64,000 nt of DNA from UBA2336 sp049306095. Its GTDB lineage: Bacteria; Bacteroidota; Bacteroidia; Cytophagales; Cyclobacteriaceae. The stretch spans positions 62,001 to 126,000 of the forward strand of contig JBAQPU010000030.1 in NCBI GenBank assembly GCA_049306095.1, in the 5' to 3' direction. Both the position numbers and the translations under genes were made by a program. The notes under the pieces were generated by a model. It was not told where the DNA came from and ran no database searches. It saw only the letters and a list, made by a program, of their open reading frames with translations. Positions 1 to 8,255 of the stretch are shown in pieces; position 1 is the stretch's first letter, and every line of letters starts with the position of its first letter.

Positions 1-162
1 GTGAGCCACCAATTCAAGGATGCTGTGGCTGTCTCCAATGCGTGCGTGAACAGCATCTGCGGGGATATCATGTAATGCTTCTTTAACAGAGGGGCCATGC
101 CAGGCATCTTTTTCAAAAGTATGCTTGAGGATGTTGATGATTTTTTGAATTTCTGAGTTCAC
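1..162 (-). CDS. DinB-family protein, N-terminal part only
   Basis: The first 54 codons of a gene that runs off the left edge. The translation has the DinB/YfiT four-helix-bundle look: an N-terminal helix, then WHGPSVKEALHDI, then HSILELVAH, whose His usually starts the metal-binding set. The start is a GTG at 162. It is almost forced, because the fabG stop codon (168-166) lies in the same frame two codons upstream. Only 3 nt separate the fabG stop from this start, so the two genes are probably co-transcribed and translationally coupled. Members are metal-binding proteins linked to thiol-S-transferase or damage-inducible roles; the substrate here is unknown. Confidence 0.7.
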   Translation of the reverse strand, partial: MNSEIQKIINILKHTFEKDAWHGPSVKEALHDIPADAVHARIGDSHSILELVAH

Positions 163-165
163 AGA

Positions 166-912
166 TCAGGTGAGCATACCACCATCCACCTGAAGCACCT
201 GACCGGTGATATAGGTTGATAAATCAGAACCTAAGAACACACAGGCATCCGCCACATCTTCCGGTCTTCCACCACGCTTCAATGGAATAGCATCGCGCCA
301 GCTTTGTACAGTTTTAGGATCAAGCACGGCAGTCATTTCTGTTTCAATAAATCCGGGAGCGATGGCGTTCGAGCGAATACCGCGCGAACCTAATTCAAGC
401 GCAACAGATTTTGTAAAGCCGATGATACCTGCCTTTGATGCCGAATAATTTGTTTGCCCTGCATTGCCTTTCAAGCCAACAACAGAAGTCATATTAATAA
501 TCGAACCGCTTTTCTGTTTCATCATCGGCTTGGTAGCAGCTTTTACTGTATTGAAACAAGATTTCAAATTCACGTTGATTACTTTATCCCAGGCTTCCTC
601 GGTGATGCGCAACAATAAATTGTCCATGGTAATACCGGCATTGTTCACCAGAATATCCAGGGTTCCGAAATCGGCCACCACATCATTGATCAGTTTTTCA
701 GCTTGTGCAAAGTCGGAAGCATCAGACCGATAACCTTTTGCTTTCACACCTTTCGAGGCGAGTTCAGTTTCCAGTTTCTGGCCTTGCTCAACACTTGATA
801 AATAAGTGAACGCAACGTTGGCCCCTTGTTCGGCAAATTTCATGGCAATGGACCTGCCGATGCCTTTGGAGGCTCCGGTTATCAGCGCATTTTTTCCCTG
901 GAGTAATTTCAT
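166..912 (-). CDS. fabG: 3-oxoacyl-[acyl-carrier-protein] reductase
   Basis: A classical short-chain dehydrogenase of 248 residues, the normal FabG length. It reduces 3-oxoacyl-ACP with NADPH in type II fatty-acid elongation in the cytosol. Visible motifs are the cofactor glycine loop TGASKGIG (residues 12-19), NNAG (90-93), the catalytic Ser143, Tyr156 and Lys160, and the C-terminal GQVLQVDGG strand. The ATG at 912 lies about 30 nt downstream of a TATTTTTG -7 box. The DinB-like gene follows after 3 nt. lpdA is divergent. FabG-type SDRs can have other substrates, but the sequence is a very standard FabG. Confidence 0.93.
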   Translation of the reverse strand: MKLLQGKNALITGASKGIGRSIAMKFAEQGANVAFTYLSSVEQGQKLETELASKGVKAKGYRSDASDFAQAEKLINDVVADFGTLDILVNNAGITMDNLLLRITEEAWDKVINVNLKSCFNTVKAATKPMMKQKSGSIINMTSVVGLKGNAGQTNYSASKAGIIGFTKSVALELGSRGIRSNAIAPGFIETEMTAVLDPKTVQSWRDAIPLKRGGRPEDVADACVFLGSDLSTYITGQVLQVDGGMLT

Positions 913-940
913 TTTCTGTTATGGTTTAGAACACAATAGC

Positions 941-948
941 CAAAAATA
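941..948 (-). promoter_or_regulatory. -7 box (TAnnTTTG) of fabG
   Basis: On the minus strand the sequence reads TATTTTTG, a full match to the Bacteroidota sigma -7 consensus, about 30 nt upstream of the fabG ATG. No clear -33 TTTG is visible at the usual spacing. Confidence 0.55.
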
Positions 949-997
949 GGCATTTCCCCGAACTCATTTTAGCCTTCATTTCTTGGCCAAATCAACT

Positions 998-1005
998 TAT
1001 ATTTG
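998..1005 (+). promoter_or_regulatory. -7 box (TAnnTTTG) of lpdA
   Basis: TATATTTG, 23 nt upstream of the lpdA ATG and divergent from the fabG box about 50 nt away. It matches the Bacteroidota -7 consensus; the -33 element is not convincing. Confidence 0.55.
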
Positions 1006-1028
1006 CCCGCGTTTAAAACTTCCTTTCT

Positions 1029-2420
1029 ATGTCTAAATATGATCTAATCGTTATTGGTTCCGGTCCCGGTGGTTATGTAGCAGCCATTCGTGCTTCTCAA
1101 TTAGGAATGAAAGTTGGGGTTGTGGAGAAGGCTGAGCTCGGAGGCATTTGTTTGAACTGGGGTTGCATCCCAACTAAGGCACTGCTCAAAAGCGCAAACG
1201 TGTTTGAATACATTCAACACGCGAAAGATTATGGTATTGAAGTGAAAGATGCGAAGGCCGATTTCGGTGGCATCGTTAAAAGAAGTCGTGATGTAGCAAA
1301 CGGAATGAGCAAGGGCATTCAGTTTTTGTTTAAGAAGAATAAGATCGATCATATTGCCGGAACGGGAAAACTTAAAAAAGGTGGCAAGGTTGAAGTAACG
1401 GATGCGGCCGGAAAGAAAACCGATTACGAAGCGAAGAATACGATTGTTGCAACCGGTGGTCGCTCACGCGAATTGCCCAACATTAAAATAGACGGAAAGA
1501 AAATTATTGGCTACCGCGAGGCCATGGTGTTACCTGAACAGCCCAAAAAACTTTTAGTGATTGGGTCAGGAGCCATTGGTGTTGAGTTCGCATACTTTTA
1601 TAATACATTAGGAACGGAGGTAACGATTGTTGAGTTTTTACCAAACGTTGTTCCAGTTGAAGACGTTGAAGTTTCAAAAGCACTTGAGAAGTCATTCAAA
1701 AAAGCTGGAATGACAATTTATACTAGCTCTGAAGTGACCAAGGTGGATACAACAGGCAAAGGATGTGTGGCCACAGTGAAAACACCATCCGGAGAAATTA
1801 AAATTGAAGCTGATGTTGTGTTATCAGCGGTTGGTGTTTCTACCAACATTGAGGGAATTGGATTGGAAGAAGTTGGCGTAAAAACGGATAAAGGAAAGGT
1901 GATTGTAGATGATTTCTACAAAACAAATGTTGCGGGCGTGTACGCGATTGGCGACATCGTAAAGGGACCGGCCCTTGCTCACGTTGCATCAGCGGAAGGA
2001 ATTATCTGTGTTGAAAAAATGGCAGGACAAAATCCGCATCCGTTAAACTACAACAACATTCCCGGCTGTACCTATTGCAGTCCTGAAATTGCATCGGTGG
2101 GGTATACCGAAGAGGCCGCTAAAAAAGCAGGGTATGAAGTTAAGGTCGGCAAATTTCCCTTCACCGCATCCGGCAAAGCGAAGGCGGCAGGAGCACCGGA
2201 TGGTTTCGTGAAATTAATTTTCGATGCGAAATACGGTGAGTGGCTTGGTGCGCATTTCATCGGTGCGAATGTTACAGAGATGATAGCAGAGGTTGTGGTA
2301 GCCAGAAACCTTGAAACCACCGGTCATGAAATTATAAAGTCGGTTCACCCGCATCCCACGATGAGCGAAGCCATTATGGAGGCGGCTGCCGCAGCGTATG
2401 GCGAAGTGATTCACTTGTAA
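1029..2420 (+). CDS. lpdA: dihydrolipoyl dehydrogenase (E3)
   Basis: A 463-residue class I pyridine-nucleotide-disulfide oxidoreductase. It reoxidises lipoamide in 2-oxoacid dehydrogenase and glycine cleavage complexes, passing electrons through FAD to NAD. The FAD-binding motif is GSGPGGYVAA (10-19). The redox disulfide is Cys41/Cys46 in GGICLNWGCIPT. A second dinucleotide fold starts at VIGSGAIGVE. The catalytic His442-Glu447 pair lies in HPHPTMSE near the C-terminus. All E3 hallmarks and the usual length are present. No E1 or E2 gene is adjacent, so this is probably a shared E3 subunit. Confidence 0.95.
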   Translation: MSKYDLIVIGSGPGGYVAAIRASQLGMKVGVVEKAELGGICLNWGCIPTKALLKSANVFEYIQHAKDYGIEVKDAKADFGGIVKRSRDVANGMSKGIQFLFKKNKIDHIAGTGKLKKGGKVEVTDAAGKKTDYEAKNTIVATGGRSRELPNIKIDGKKIIGYREAMVLPEQPKKLLVIGSGAIGVEFAYFYNTLGTEVTIVEFLPNVVPVEDVEVSKALEKSFKKAGMTIYTSSEVTKVDTTGKGCVATVKTPSGEIKIEADVVLSAVGVSTNIEGIGLEEVGVKTDKGKVIVDDFYKTNVAGVYAIGDIVKGPALAHVASAEGIICVEKMAGQNPHPLNYNNIPGCTYCSPEIASVGYTEEAAKKAGYEVKVGKFPFTASGKAKAAGAPDGFVKLIFDAKYGEWLGAHFIGANVTEMIAEVVVARNLETTGHEIIKSVHPHPTMSEAIMEAAAAAYGEVIHL

Positions 2421-2508
2421 AATTCTCAATTTCCCAACAGGAGGGAGCGCATTAGCTTGTATTTCGTACAGGCTGTGGATCGTTTCAGTGTCTTCTACCG
2501 CCTATTAT

Positions 2509-2529
2509 GGCATTTTAATGATGCCTTTT
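2509..2529 (+). terminator. possible weak terminator after lpdA
   Basis: GGCAT and ATGCC form a 5-bp stem around a 7-nt loop, followed by TTTT. It lies 89 nt past the lpdA stop. The stem is short, so this is tentative. Confidence 0.3.
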
Positions 2530-2609
2530 GGGCCTTTTAACGAAATAAAGGCACCTCGTTAGGCGTTTAATCCGTAATTAAAGTATAACTTTAACTAAAC
2601 CCATCAGCT

Positions 2610-2732
2610 ATGAAAAGGACATTGTCAGCTAATTCCTACTTTTTCAGGGCAAAAGTATTTGCCTACATGATGGTGCTTAGCGCGATGTTTTACCTGTTTT
2701 TTAATGTTTTCAGACTTCTAGGACTGGAGTAA
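2610..2732 (+). CDS. micro-ORF A: 40-residue single-TM membrane protein
   Basis: ATG to TAA, 40 codons. A basic N-terminus carries SYFFRAKVFAY (residues 9-19), followed by one hydrophobic segment and a short tail ending LLGLE. The adjacent micro-ORF B (2739-2858) shares the pattern MKxxLxxxSYFxRAxVFxY at the same residue numbers. Of the ten shared residues after Met1, seven (Leu5, Tyr10, Arg13, Ala14, Val16, Phe17, Tyr19) use different synonymous codons. That is a sign of selection on protein rather than DNA. The gap between A and B is 6 nt, which suggests one bicistronic message. I recognise no named family and propose no function. Confidence 0.7.
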   Translation: MKRTLSANSYFFRAKVFAYMMVLSAMFYLFFNVFRLLGLE

Positions 2733-2738
2733 CCCACT

Positions 2739-2858
2739 ATGAAAAAATCGCTTCCTGTAAAGTCCTATTTTAACCGGGCTCGGGTTTTCGGGTATATTAT
2801 CCTACTAATTTTACTGGGAATAGCCGTTTACTTCCTCTATTCAACTTTCATAGCATAG
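2739..2858 (+). CDS. micro-ORF B: 39-residue single-TM paralogue of micro-ORF A
   Basis: ATG to TAG, 39 codons. A lysine-rich start is followed by SYFNRARVFGY (residues 9-19) and then a continuous hydrophobic helix, roughly residues 18-37. Length, motif register and topology match micro-ORF A. The predicted protein is one inner-membrane helix with a positively charged cytosolic N-terminus. The next gene (2954) has its own -7 box at 2921, so this pair is probably a separate unit. Related small proteins could be small-subunit partners of a membrane complex, but nothing here identifies one. Confidence 0.7.
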   Translation: MKKSLPVKSYFNRARVFGYIILLILLGIAVYFLYSTFIA

Positions 2859-2920
2859 CCTGTTTCGGTAAGGGTGTGAGTTTTTTGCTCATTTTCAAGT
2901 ATTTCCCATGACTTGATTTG

Positions 2921-2928
2921 TAATTTTG
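2921..2928 (+). promoter_or_regulatory. -7 box (TAnnTTTG) of the large TPR gene
   Basis: TAATTTTG, 25 nt upstream of the ATG at 2954; a full match to the Bacteroidota -7 consensus. A -33 element is not obvious. Confidence 0.5.
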
Positions 2929-2953
2929 CTTCCTGCCAAATTCATAATATGCT

Positions 2954-5900
2954 ATGCGTGCAAGTTTTGTTTTTTTACTGTGCCTGCTTTTCTTTTCTGC
3001 TTCTTCACAAACACAGAAGACCGACTCCTTGCTGGAGGCTCAATACCAGGAAGCAGTAAAAAAATTTAGTGACGGCAATTTTTCGGTAGCATCCATACAG
3101 TTTACGCAACTGATTAACTCAGGCTTTTCCAATAAGGACATTTATGTTAAGCGTGGGATTATTTTCTTTCAGCAAAAGGAATATGAAAAAGCAAAAAATG
3201 ATTTTGACGAGGCAGTGAAAGGCCGCATTAACACTGCCGAGTTGTATGAGTACCGAGGTAATACCAAATATAATTTAAATGACTTTCAGAATGCGGCAAC
3301 CGACCTCGACAAAGCCGTAAATATGGGGGCGAACAGTTTTGAAACATTTGCCAACCTGGGGAACTGCAAGTTTCGAACCGAGAGTTACAAAGAGGCCATT
3401 ACAAATTATGATAAGGCGATCACATCCGGCAAAGCCGATGCGGTGCTGTACAACAATCGCGGAAAAGCAAAATTCAATTTGAAAGATTATAAAGGGGCGT
3501 TGCCCGATTTTGATCAGGCGCTGACGTTAAAATCTAATTATGACAAAGCGTTGGAGAACCGTGCCGAAACGCGGTATCTCGTGCAGGATTGGCAAGGGAG
3601 CATTGCCGATTATGAAAAACTGGTAGCCGGTGGCCGCACCGATGTTGAGATTTTCCAAAAACTGGGCACCGCGCAGTACACCTTAAAAAATTCAAAAGCC
3701 GCATCAGATGCGCTGAACAAGGTTGTGCAGAAGGGCGTAAAAGATAAAGAAGTTTTTAAAATGCTGGGATTGAGTCTGGCCGCTGAGGGTGATTGTACCG
3801 GAGCCTCACAAAGTTTGTCAGCAGCGGTTTCCATGGGAATGAGCGACAAAGATGTATTCACACAATTGGGCTTATGTCAATTTAAAAATAAAGAATATGC
3901 CGGCTCGATTGAATCCTTAAGCAGGGCTATTGGACTGGGTGCCGACAGCAAAGAAATTTTTCAGTCGAAAGGCAATGCAGAGGTTGTTCAAAAAGATTAT
4001 GACAACGCACAAAAAGATTTGGAGAAAGCAGTTTCGCTGGGAGCAAATGAATTTGAAGTTCATAAAAACCTGGGCGATATCCGGTTTCTGAAAAATGATT
4101 TTGCGGGGGCCATCAAACATTATGACAATGCCATTAAACTTTCTGATAAAGATGCCATTGCCTATAACAACAGGGGAAAGGCAAAATTGAATACGGGCGA
4201 TTTTGCGGGCTCCATCCCTGATTTTGATAAGGCTATTCAGCTTGATCCGAATAATAAAAAAGCTTTGCTCAACAGGGGAACGTCAAAATTTAATCTTCAG
4301 GATTTTACCGGAGCTGCCGATGACCTTGAGAAATCGAAAGGAGCAGAGCCCGAAACGGCTGATGTGTTGAAAATGCTGGGTATCGCCAAGTATAAAATCA
4401 ATCAGAAAGATGCCGCAAAAACCTACCTCGAAAATGCCATTAAAGCAGGAGTGAAAGACGGCAAGGTTCACTTATACGCAGGTTACCTTCGCTTTGATGG
4501 AAATGACTTCAAAGGTGCAGTGGAAGCCCTTACAGCCGCGGAAATGGCTGGCGAAAAAGAAGATGCGGTTTACGAAAAAAGAGGGAAAGCTTCTTACCAA
4601 CTTAAACAATATCCTGCAGTTATCATCGATCTTGAAAAGGTGGTGCAAAAAGGAAATGCCGACTTACTAACCTATGAAGCACTGGCGATTTCATATTTGC
4701 AGGCGCAAAAAGAAAAGGAAGCCGAACCAATGTTGGAGAAAGCGGCCTCCATGGGCAGCAAGAACAAAGAAGTGTTTTATCAGTTGGGTAATCTTCGGTT
4801 CAGGAAAAACAATTTTACCGGAGCCATTGAATCGTATGATAAAGCCATAACCCTGGGAGCAAACGATGAAGTGATTTTTAATAACCGTGGGAAAGCAAAA
4901 TTAAATGCAGGCATGGTGAAAGAATCGGTGGAAGATTTTAATCGCTCGCTTACGCTTAAGAAAGATTACATCCACGCGATGAAAAATCGGGCAGCAGCTA
5001 AGTTTCAGTTGAAAGAATACCCGGCTGTAATTGCAGACGAGGCGATTGTTATTTCCAGAAATGAAGCAGGCGCAGAAGATTTTGCATTTTCCGGTTTGGC
5101 TAAGTTTAATACAAAAGATTACAAGGGTGCCGTTACCGATCTTTCAAAGGCCATCGACAACAACAGCAACGATTTAAAAGTGTTTGGTGCCCGCGGTGTT
5201 GCCCTGGTGGAGTTGAAGGAGTACGAAAAATCGTTACCTGATTTAAACAAAGCAATTGCCGGAGGTGAGAGCGATGTTACCATGACGGTGAAACGGGCAA
5301 TTGCCAAATTTAATCTCAAGGATTTTAAAGGAGCCTTGCCCGATTTCGACAAAGCAATTGGAACCGGAACGTTTGATGCTTCCATTTTTGATATGCGCGG
5401 CCTTTGCCGCTACGAAGAAGAGAATTATGTAAAAGCTGCTGAAGATTTCAGCAAAGCAATTGAGCAAGACTCTAAATATGGAGCTGCATTCTTCCATCGT
5501 GGAAATGCAAAGTTGAGTTTGTCTGATCCTTCCGCGGCCATTCAGGATTACTCTCAAGCCATCTCGCTGGGGGTTAAAGATCCGGTTCTGTTGAACAACC
5601 GCGGCAAGGCTTACTTCAATATTGAAAGTTATCCCGAAGCCATCAAAGATCTTTCGGGAGCTATTAACCTAAATCCCGAATATATTCAGGCGTACAACAA
5701 TCGTGGTCATGCGTACTTCAAATCAACTAAGTTTGAAGAGGCAGCCAAAGATTTCCGTATGGTTGAAAAGCTAACAGAGAAACCGGAGTTGGATTTGTAT
5801 AAAATGCTGGCGGATTCTTATTACAATATGAAAAATTATAACACCTGTTTGGAATACTTCGACAGACTGATTCAGGGAGGCAATAAAGAAAAGGAAACCT

Positions 5901-6436
5901 ACTACAAGCGGGGCCGGGCATTGCTGGAAACACAGGATTATGAAAGTGCGATTAAAGATTTTGACGCGGCATTGAAGGCGGGAGAAAACACCGTTCAACT
6001 TTTTACCGATCGCGCAAAAGCGCATATTGAACTGGCCGATAACAAGGCAGCCATTATTGATTTGAACAACGCCATTGCCCTCGATAAAAGCAATGCCGAT
6101 ATTTATTTCAACCGTGGGCTGATCAAAGAAGGTATCGAAGATTTCGAAGGAGCGGTGCTCGATTACAACAAGGTAATCAGCTTAAAACCTGATGATGGCG
6201 TGGCGTACTACAATCGCGCAACCTGTAAAGCCGGGCTTGATGATTATGGTGCTGCCATTTCCGATATGGATGACGCCATCCGGGTAGAACCCAAAAATGC
6301 ATCATACTATAAGCAACGGGGAAACTTCTATTATCAAATGGAAAATACTGAAAAGGCCTGCTTCGACTGGAGGCGTGCAGTTGAATTTGGTGATCAAAAA
6401 GCTCGTTTTCAAATCGATCAGTATTGTAAAAAGTAA
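2954..6436 (+). CDS. giant exported tetratricopeptide-repeat protein
   Basis: 1160 residues. A Sec signal peptide (about residues 1-19, hydrophobic FVFLLCLLFFSASS, then QTQ) is followed almost entirely by TPR units of about 34 residues, roughly thirty of them. The recurring signature is NNRGKAKFNLKDYKGALPDFDKAI and variants. No enzymatic domain is visible. The repeats should form a long superhelix in the periplasm or on the outer membrane, acting as a protein-binding scaffold. Partners are unknown. It has its own -7 box and no tight neighbour, so it is probably monocistronic. Near-identical units make it prone to length change by recombination. Confidence 0.85.
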   Translation: MRASFVFLLCLLFFSASSQTQKTDSLLEAQYQEAVKKFSDGNFSVASIQFTQLINSGFSNKDIYVKRGIIFFQQKEYEKAKNDFDEAVKGRINTAELYEYRGNTKYNLNDFQNAATDLDKAVNMGANSFETFANLGNCKFRTESYKEAITNYDKAITSGKADAVLYNNRGKAKFNLKDYKGALPDFDQALTLKSNYDKALENRAETRYLVQDWQGSIADYEKLVAGGRTDVEIFQKLGTAQYTLKNSKAASDALNKVVQKGVKDKEVFKMLGLSLAAEGDCTGASQSLSAAVSMGMSDKDVFTQLGLCQFKNKEYAGSIESLSRAIGLGADSKEIFQSKGNAEVVQKDYDNAQKDLEKAVSLGANEFEVHKNLGDIRFLKNDFAGAIKHYDNAIKLSDKDAIAYNNRGKAKLNTGDFAGSIPDFDKAIQLDPNNKKALLNRGTSKFNLQDFTGAADDLEKSKGAEPETADVLKMLGIAKYKINQKDAAKTYLENAIKAGVKDGKVHLYAGYLRFDGNDFKGAVEALTAAEMAGEKEDAVYEKRGKASYQLKQYPAVIIDLEKVVQKGNADLLTYEALAISYLQAQKEKEAEPMLEKAASMGSKNKEVFYQLGNLRFRKNNFTGAIESYDKAITLGANDEVIFNNRGKAKLNAGMVKESVEDFNRSLTLKKDYIHAMKNRAAAKFQLKEYPAVIADEAIVISRNEAGAEDFAFSGLAKFNTKDYKGAVTDLSKAIDNNSNDLKVFGARGVALVELKEYEKSLPDLNKAIAGGESDVTMTVKRAIAKFNLKDFKGALPDFDKAIGTGTFDASIFDMRGLCRYEEENYVKAAEDFSKAIEQDSKYGAAFFHRGNAKLSLSDPSAAIQDYSQAISLGVKDPVLLNNRGKAYFNIESYPEAIKDLSGAINLNPEYIQAYNNRGHAYFKSTKFEEAAKDFRMVEKLTEKPELDLYKMLADSYYNMKNYNTCLEYFDRLIQGGNKEKETYYKRGRALLETQDYESAIKDFDAALKAGENTVQLFTDRAKAHIELADNKAAIIDLNNAIALDKSNADIYFNRGLIKEGIEDFEGAVLDYNKVISLKPDDGVAYYNRATCKAGLDDYGAAISDMDDAIRVEPKNASYYKQRGNFYYQMENTEKACFDWRRAVEFGDQKARFQIDQYCKK

Positions 6437-6582
6437 TCACTTCTTGGTTTTAAGCAGGATTTTCTAATCTGTTTTTAGCATTCTTTTCATTTAACGGAAA
6501 TATTACATTAGCCAGCCGCGTACCGATTCTGAACAGCAAGAGTTTAATGTACACGCTATCTTGCCTGAGAAATTTGAAAGCT

Positions 6583-7071
6583 ATGAAACGGTTGATCTTC
6601 TTTCTATTGGCTTATTTTCTGTTCTTCACCCTGTTTGCCGGAGATTCCATTCGTGGAAAGGTGAAGGCGGTGATTGATGGAAACACGTTGGAAGTTGAAA
6701 CTTCCGATCAGGACGTACAAATTATACAACTTGCCGGAATTGACAGTCCGGAATTAGGCCAGGAATTTGGCGATCATGCCAAAGACCATCTTTCTAAGAT
6801 AACCCTGCAAAAAACCGTTCAGGTAACAATTGTGGGAAAGGACAGAAAGGGAAATTTATTAGCCACGGTTTTAATTAACGGGAAAGACATTCGGGTTGAA
6901 CTGTTAAAGGAGGGCTTGGCCTGGACAGCGGAAAAGAACCCCCTTCCTGAATTAGAATCCGTGAAGGAAATTGCAAAACAAAATGCGAAGGGTCTTTGGA
7001 TACAAGAAAACCCAACCCCTCCATGGGTCTACCGAAGACAGCAATCAATGCTGCAGGTTAAAGGAAGTTAG
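6583..7071 (+). CDS. exported staphylococcal-nuclease-fold protein, catalytic Arg residues replaced
   Basis: 162 residues from the ATG at 6583, which puts a signal peptide (MKRLIFFLLAYFLFF) at the N-terminus; an ATG at 6547 would add 12 non-signal residues. The SNase (thermonuclease) domain spans about residues 22-150: a VKAVIDGNTLEV strand, then GIDSPE, then KDRKGNLLATV, then ELLKEGLAW. Aligned with Staphylococcus SNase, Glu43 is kept (Glu57 here). The phosphate-binding Arg35 is Gln49 (IQLAGIDSPE, where family members have RLAGID). Arg87 of the DxYGR motif is Asn91 (DRKGN). The fold is clear, but nuclease activity is doubtful; a binding role is possible. Confidence 0.8.
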   Translation: MKRLIFFLLAYFLFFTLFAGDSIRGKVKAVIDGNTLEVETSDQDVQIIQLAGIDSPELGQEFGDHAKDHLSKITLQKTVQVTIVGKDRKGNLLATVLINGKDIRVELLKEGLAWTAEKNPLPELESVKEIAKQNAKGLWIQENPTPPWVYRRQQSMLQVKGS

Positions 7072-7147
7072 TTTTTCAACGGAAAAAAACGACTATTGGT
7101 CGATTACCGGACCAGCGAAGACAATTTCAACATCCCGTTTCAGTTAA

Positions 7148-7155
7148 TATCTTTG
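7148..7155 (+). promoter_or_regulatory. -7 box very close to the start at 7161
   Basis: TATCTTTG ends only 5 nt before the ATG at 7161. A TTTC lies 19 nt upstream of it (7125-7128), close to the -33 TTTG. If this box is used, the message would be almost leaderless. Confidence 0.5.
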
Positions 7156-7160
7156 TGTTT

Positions 7161-7526
7161 ATGCTCAGGTATTTTTTCACGATCGTACTGGCGGTAATGG
7201 TTACGGTTTCATTTGCTCAATCGAAGAAGAAGAAAGCGAAGAAATCGGATACTAGTTCATCAGGGCAGTCCAGCTCCCTGGCACCCTACTACCCGCAAAA
7301 AAATTATGAACCGCAGAAGAAAAAATCAGCGGGCAAGGTTACGTACGATGCCACCGACAAGTTTTACGAGCGCAGAGAAGAATTAGCCAAGCAAGAGCGC
7401 AAAAACGAAAAGGAATTAGAGAAGCCCCAGAATTCAAACCCCCTGTATTTTGGGCATAAGCGACCACCGAAAAAACGGCCACCTCATAAAATGAAATTTT
7501 GCAAGGTTTGTGGTATTCGGCACTAA
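7161..7526 (+). CDS. small Lys-rich exported protein of unknown function
   Basis: 121 residues from the ATG at 7161; a GTG at 7155 is also possible but overlaps the -7 box. A signal peptide (LRYFFTIVLAVMVTVSFAQ) precedes SKKKKAKKSD, a Ser-rich linker, a charged region with ERREELAKQERKNEKELEK, and a basic, Pro-rich tail ending CKVCGIRH. The last nine residues hold a CxxC and a final His, which might bind a metal. The overall charge is strongly positive. I do not recognise the family. The stop codon overlaps the first word of the period-7 element at 7526. Confidence 0.65.
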   Translation: MLRYFFTIVLAVMVTVSFAQSKKKKAKKSDTSSSGQSSSLAPYYPQKNYEPQKKKSAGKVTYDATDKFYERREELAKQERKNEKELEKPQNSNPLYFGHKRPPKKRPPHKMKFCKVCGIRH

Positions 7527-7595
7527 TTCAAAACTGAAAATTCAAAATAGGTGCAGACAAGCATTGAATTTTGAATTTTAAATTTTGAATTTTAG
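7526..7595. repeat. period-7 palindromic element (words ATTCAAA / ATTTTGA)
   Basis: Ten 7-bp words in register fill the whole gap between the preceding stop and the deoC ATG (7600). The left words are ATTCAAA and ACTGAAA; the right words ATTTTGA and ATTTTAA read as their reverse complement shifted by a base. The transcript could fold into an A/U-rich hairpin ending just 5' of deoC. Confidence 0.7.
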
Positions 7596-7599
7596 TGGA

Positions 7600-8241
7600 A
7601 TGAACCTGTCACCCTATATTGAGCACACCAATTTATCTCCAACCCTTACCATCCGTGATATTGACCTGCTGGTTGATGAAGCGAGACAATACGGTTTTTT
7701 AGGCGTGTGTGTTCCTCCCTTTTGGGTAAAGCGAGCCCAACGAGAAATTGGTCAGGACAAAATTTTGTTAATAACCGTAGCCGGGTTCCCGTTAGGCTAC
7801 AACATGACCGAAACAAAACTGGATGAAATCAAGCGCGCAATCGATAACGGAGCCGATGAAGTAGATGTGGTGTGGAATGTTACGTCCTTCAAAACGGGTA
7901 TCCCCTGGACAAAAATAGAAATTGCGAAGTGTAGTAAAATCACCCACGATCACAGCAAAGTACTGAAAGTTATAATTGAAACCGCGTATCTTTCAGATGA
8001 AGAAATTTCCGAAGCCTGTAAGTTGTGTGCAGATGCCGGTGTGGATTTTGTAAAAACCTCTACAGGATTTGCACCAGCGGGCGCGAAAGTTGAGCACATT
8101 AAGTTGATGCGAATGGTATTACCTGATCATGTTGGCATTAAAGCATCAGGAGGAATTAAAACCCGTGAGCAGGCAAGTGCGATGGTAGAAGCAGGAGCAG
8201 ACAGGCTTGGAACTTCTTCGGGAATAAAAATTGTTGCGTAA
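7600..8241 (+). CDS. deoC: deoxyribose-phosphate aldolase
   Basis: 213 residues from ATG 7600; an in-frame TTG at 7585 would extend into the repeat element and is less likely. It cleaves 2-deoxyribose 5-phosphate to acetaldehyde and glyceraldehyde 3-phosphate through a Schiff base. Lys152 in DFVKTSTG is the Schiff-base lysine. Asp89 in ADEVDVVWN and Lys181 in GIKASGG complete the proton relay. The length fits the short DeoC class. The next gene, 14 nt downstream, is a GapN-like aldehyde dehydrogenase. It could use one of the products, which suggests a two-gene deoxynucleoside-salvage unit (inference). Confidence 0.93.
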   Translation: MNLSPYIEHTNLSPTLTIRDIDLLVDEARQYGFLGVCVPPFWVKRAQREIGQDKILLITVAGFPLGYNMTETKLDEIKRAIDNGADEVDVVWNVTSFKTGIPWTKIEIAKCSKITHDHSKVLKVIIETAYLSDEEISEACKLCADAGVDFVKTSTGFAPAGAKVEHIKLMRMVLPDHVGIKASGGIKTREQASAMVEAGADRLGTSSGIKIVA

Positions 8242-8255
8242 ACCCAACCCGTGTT

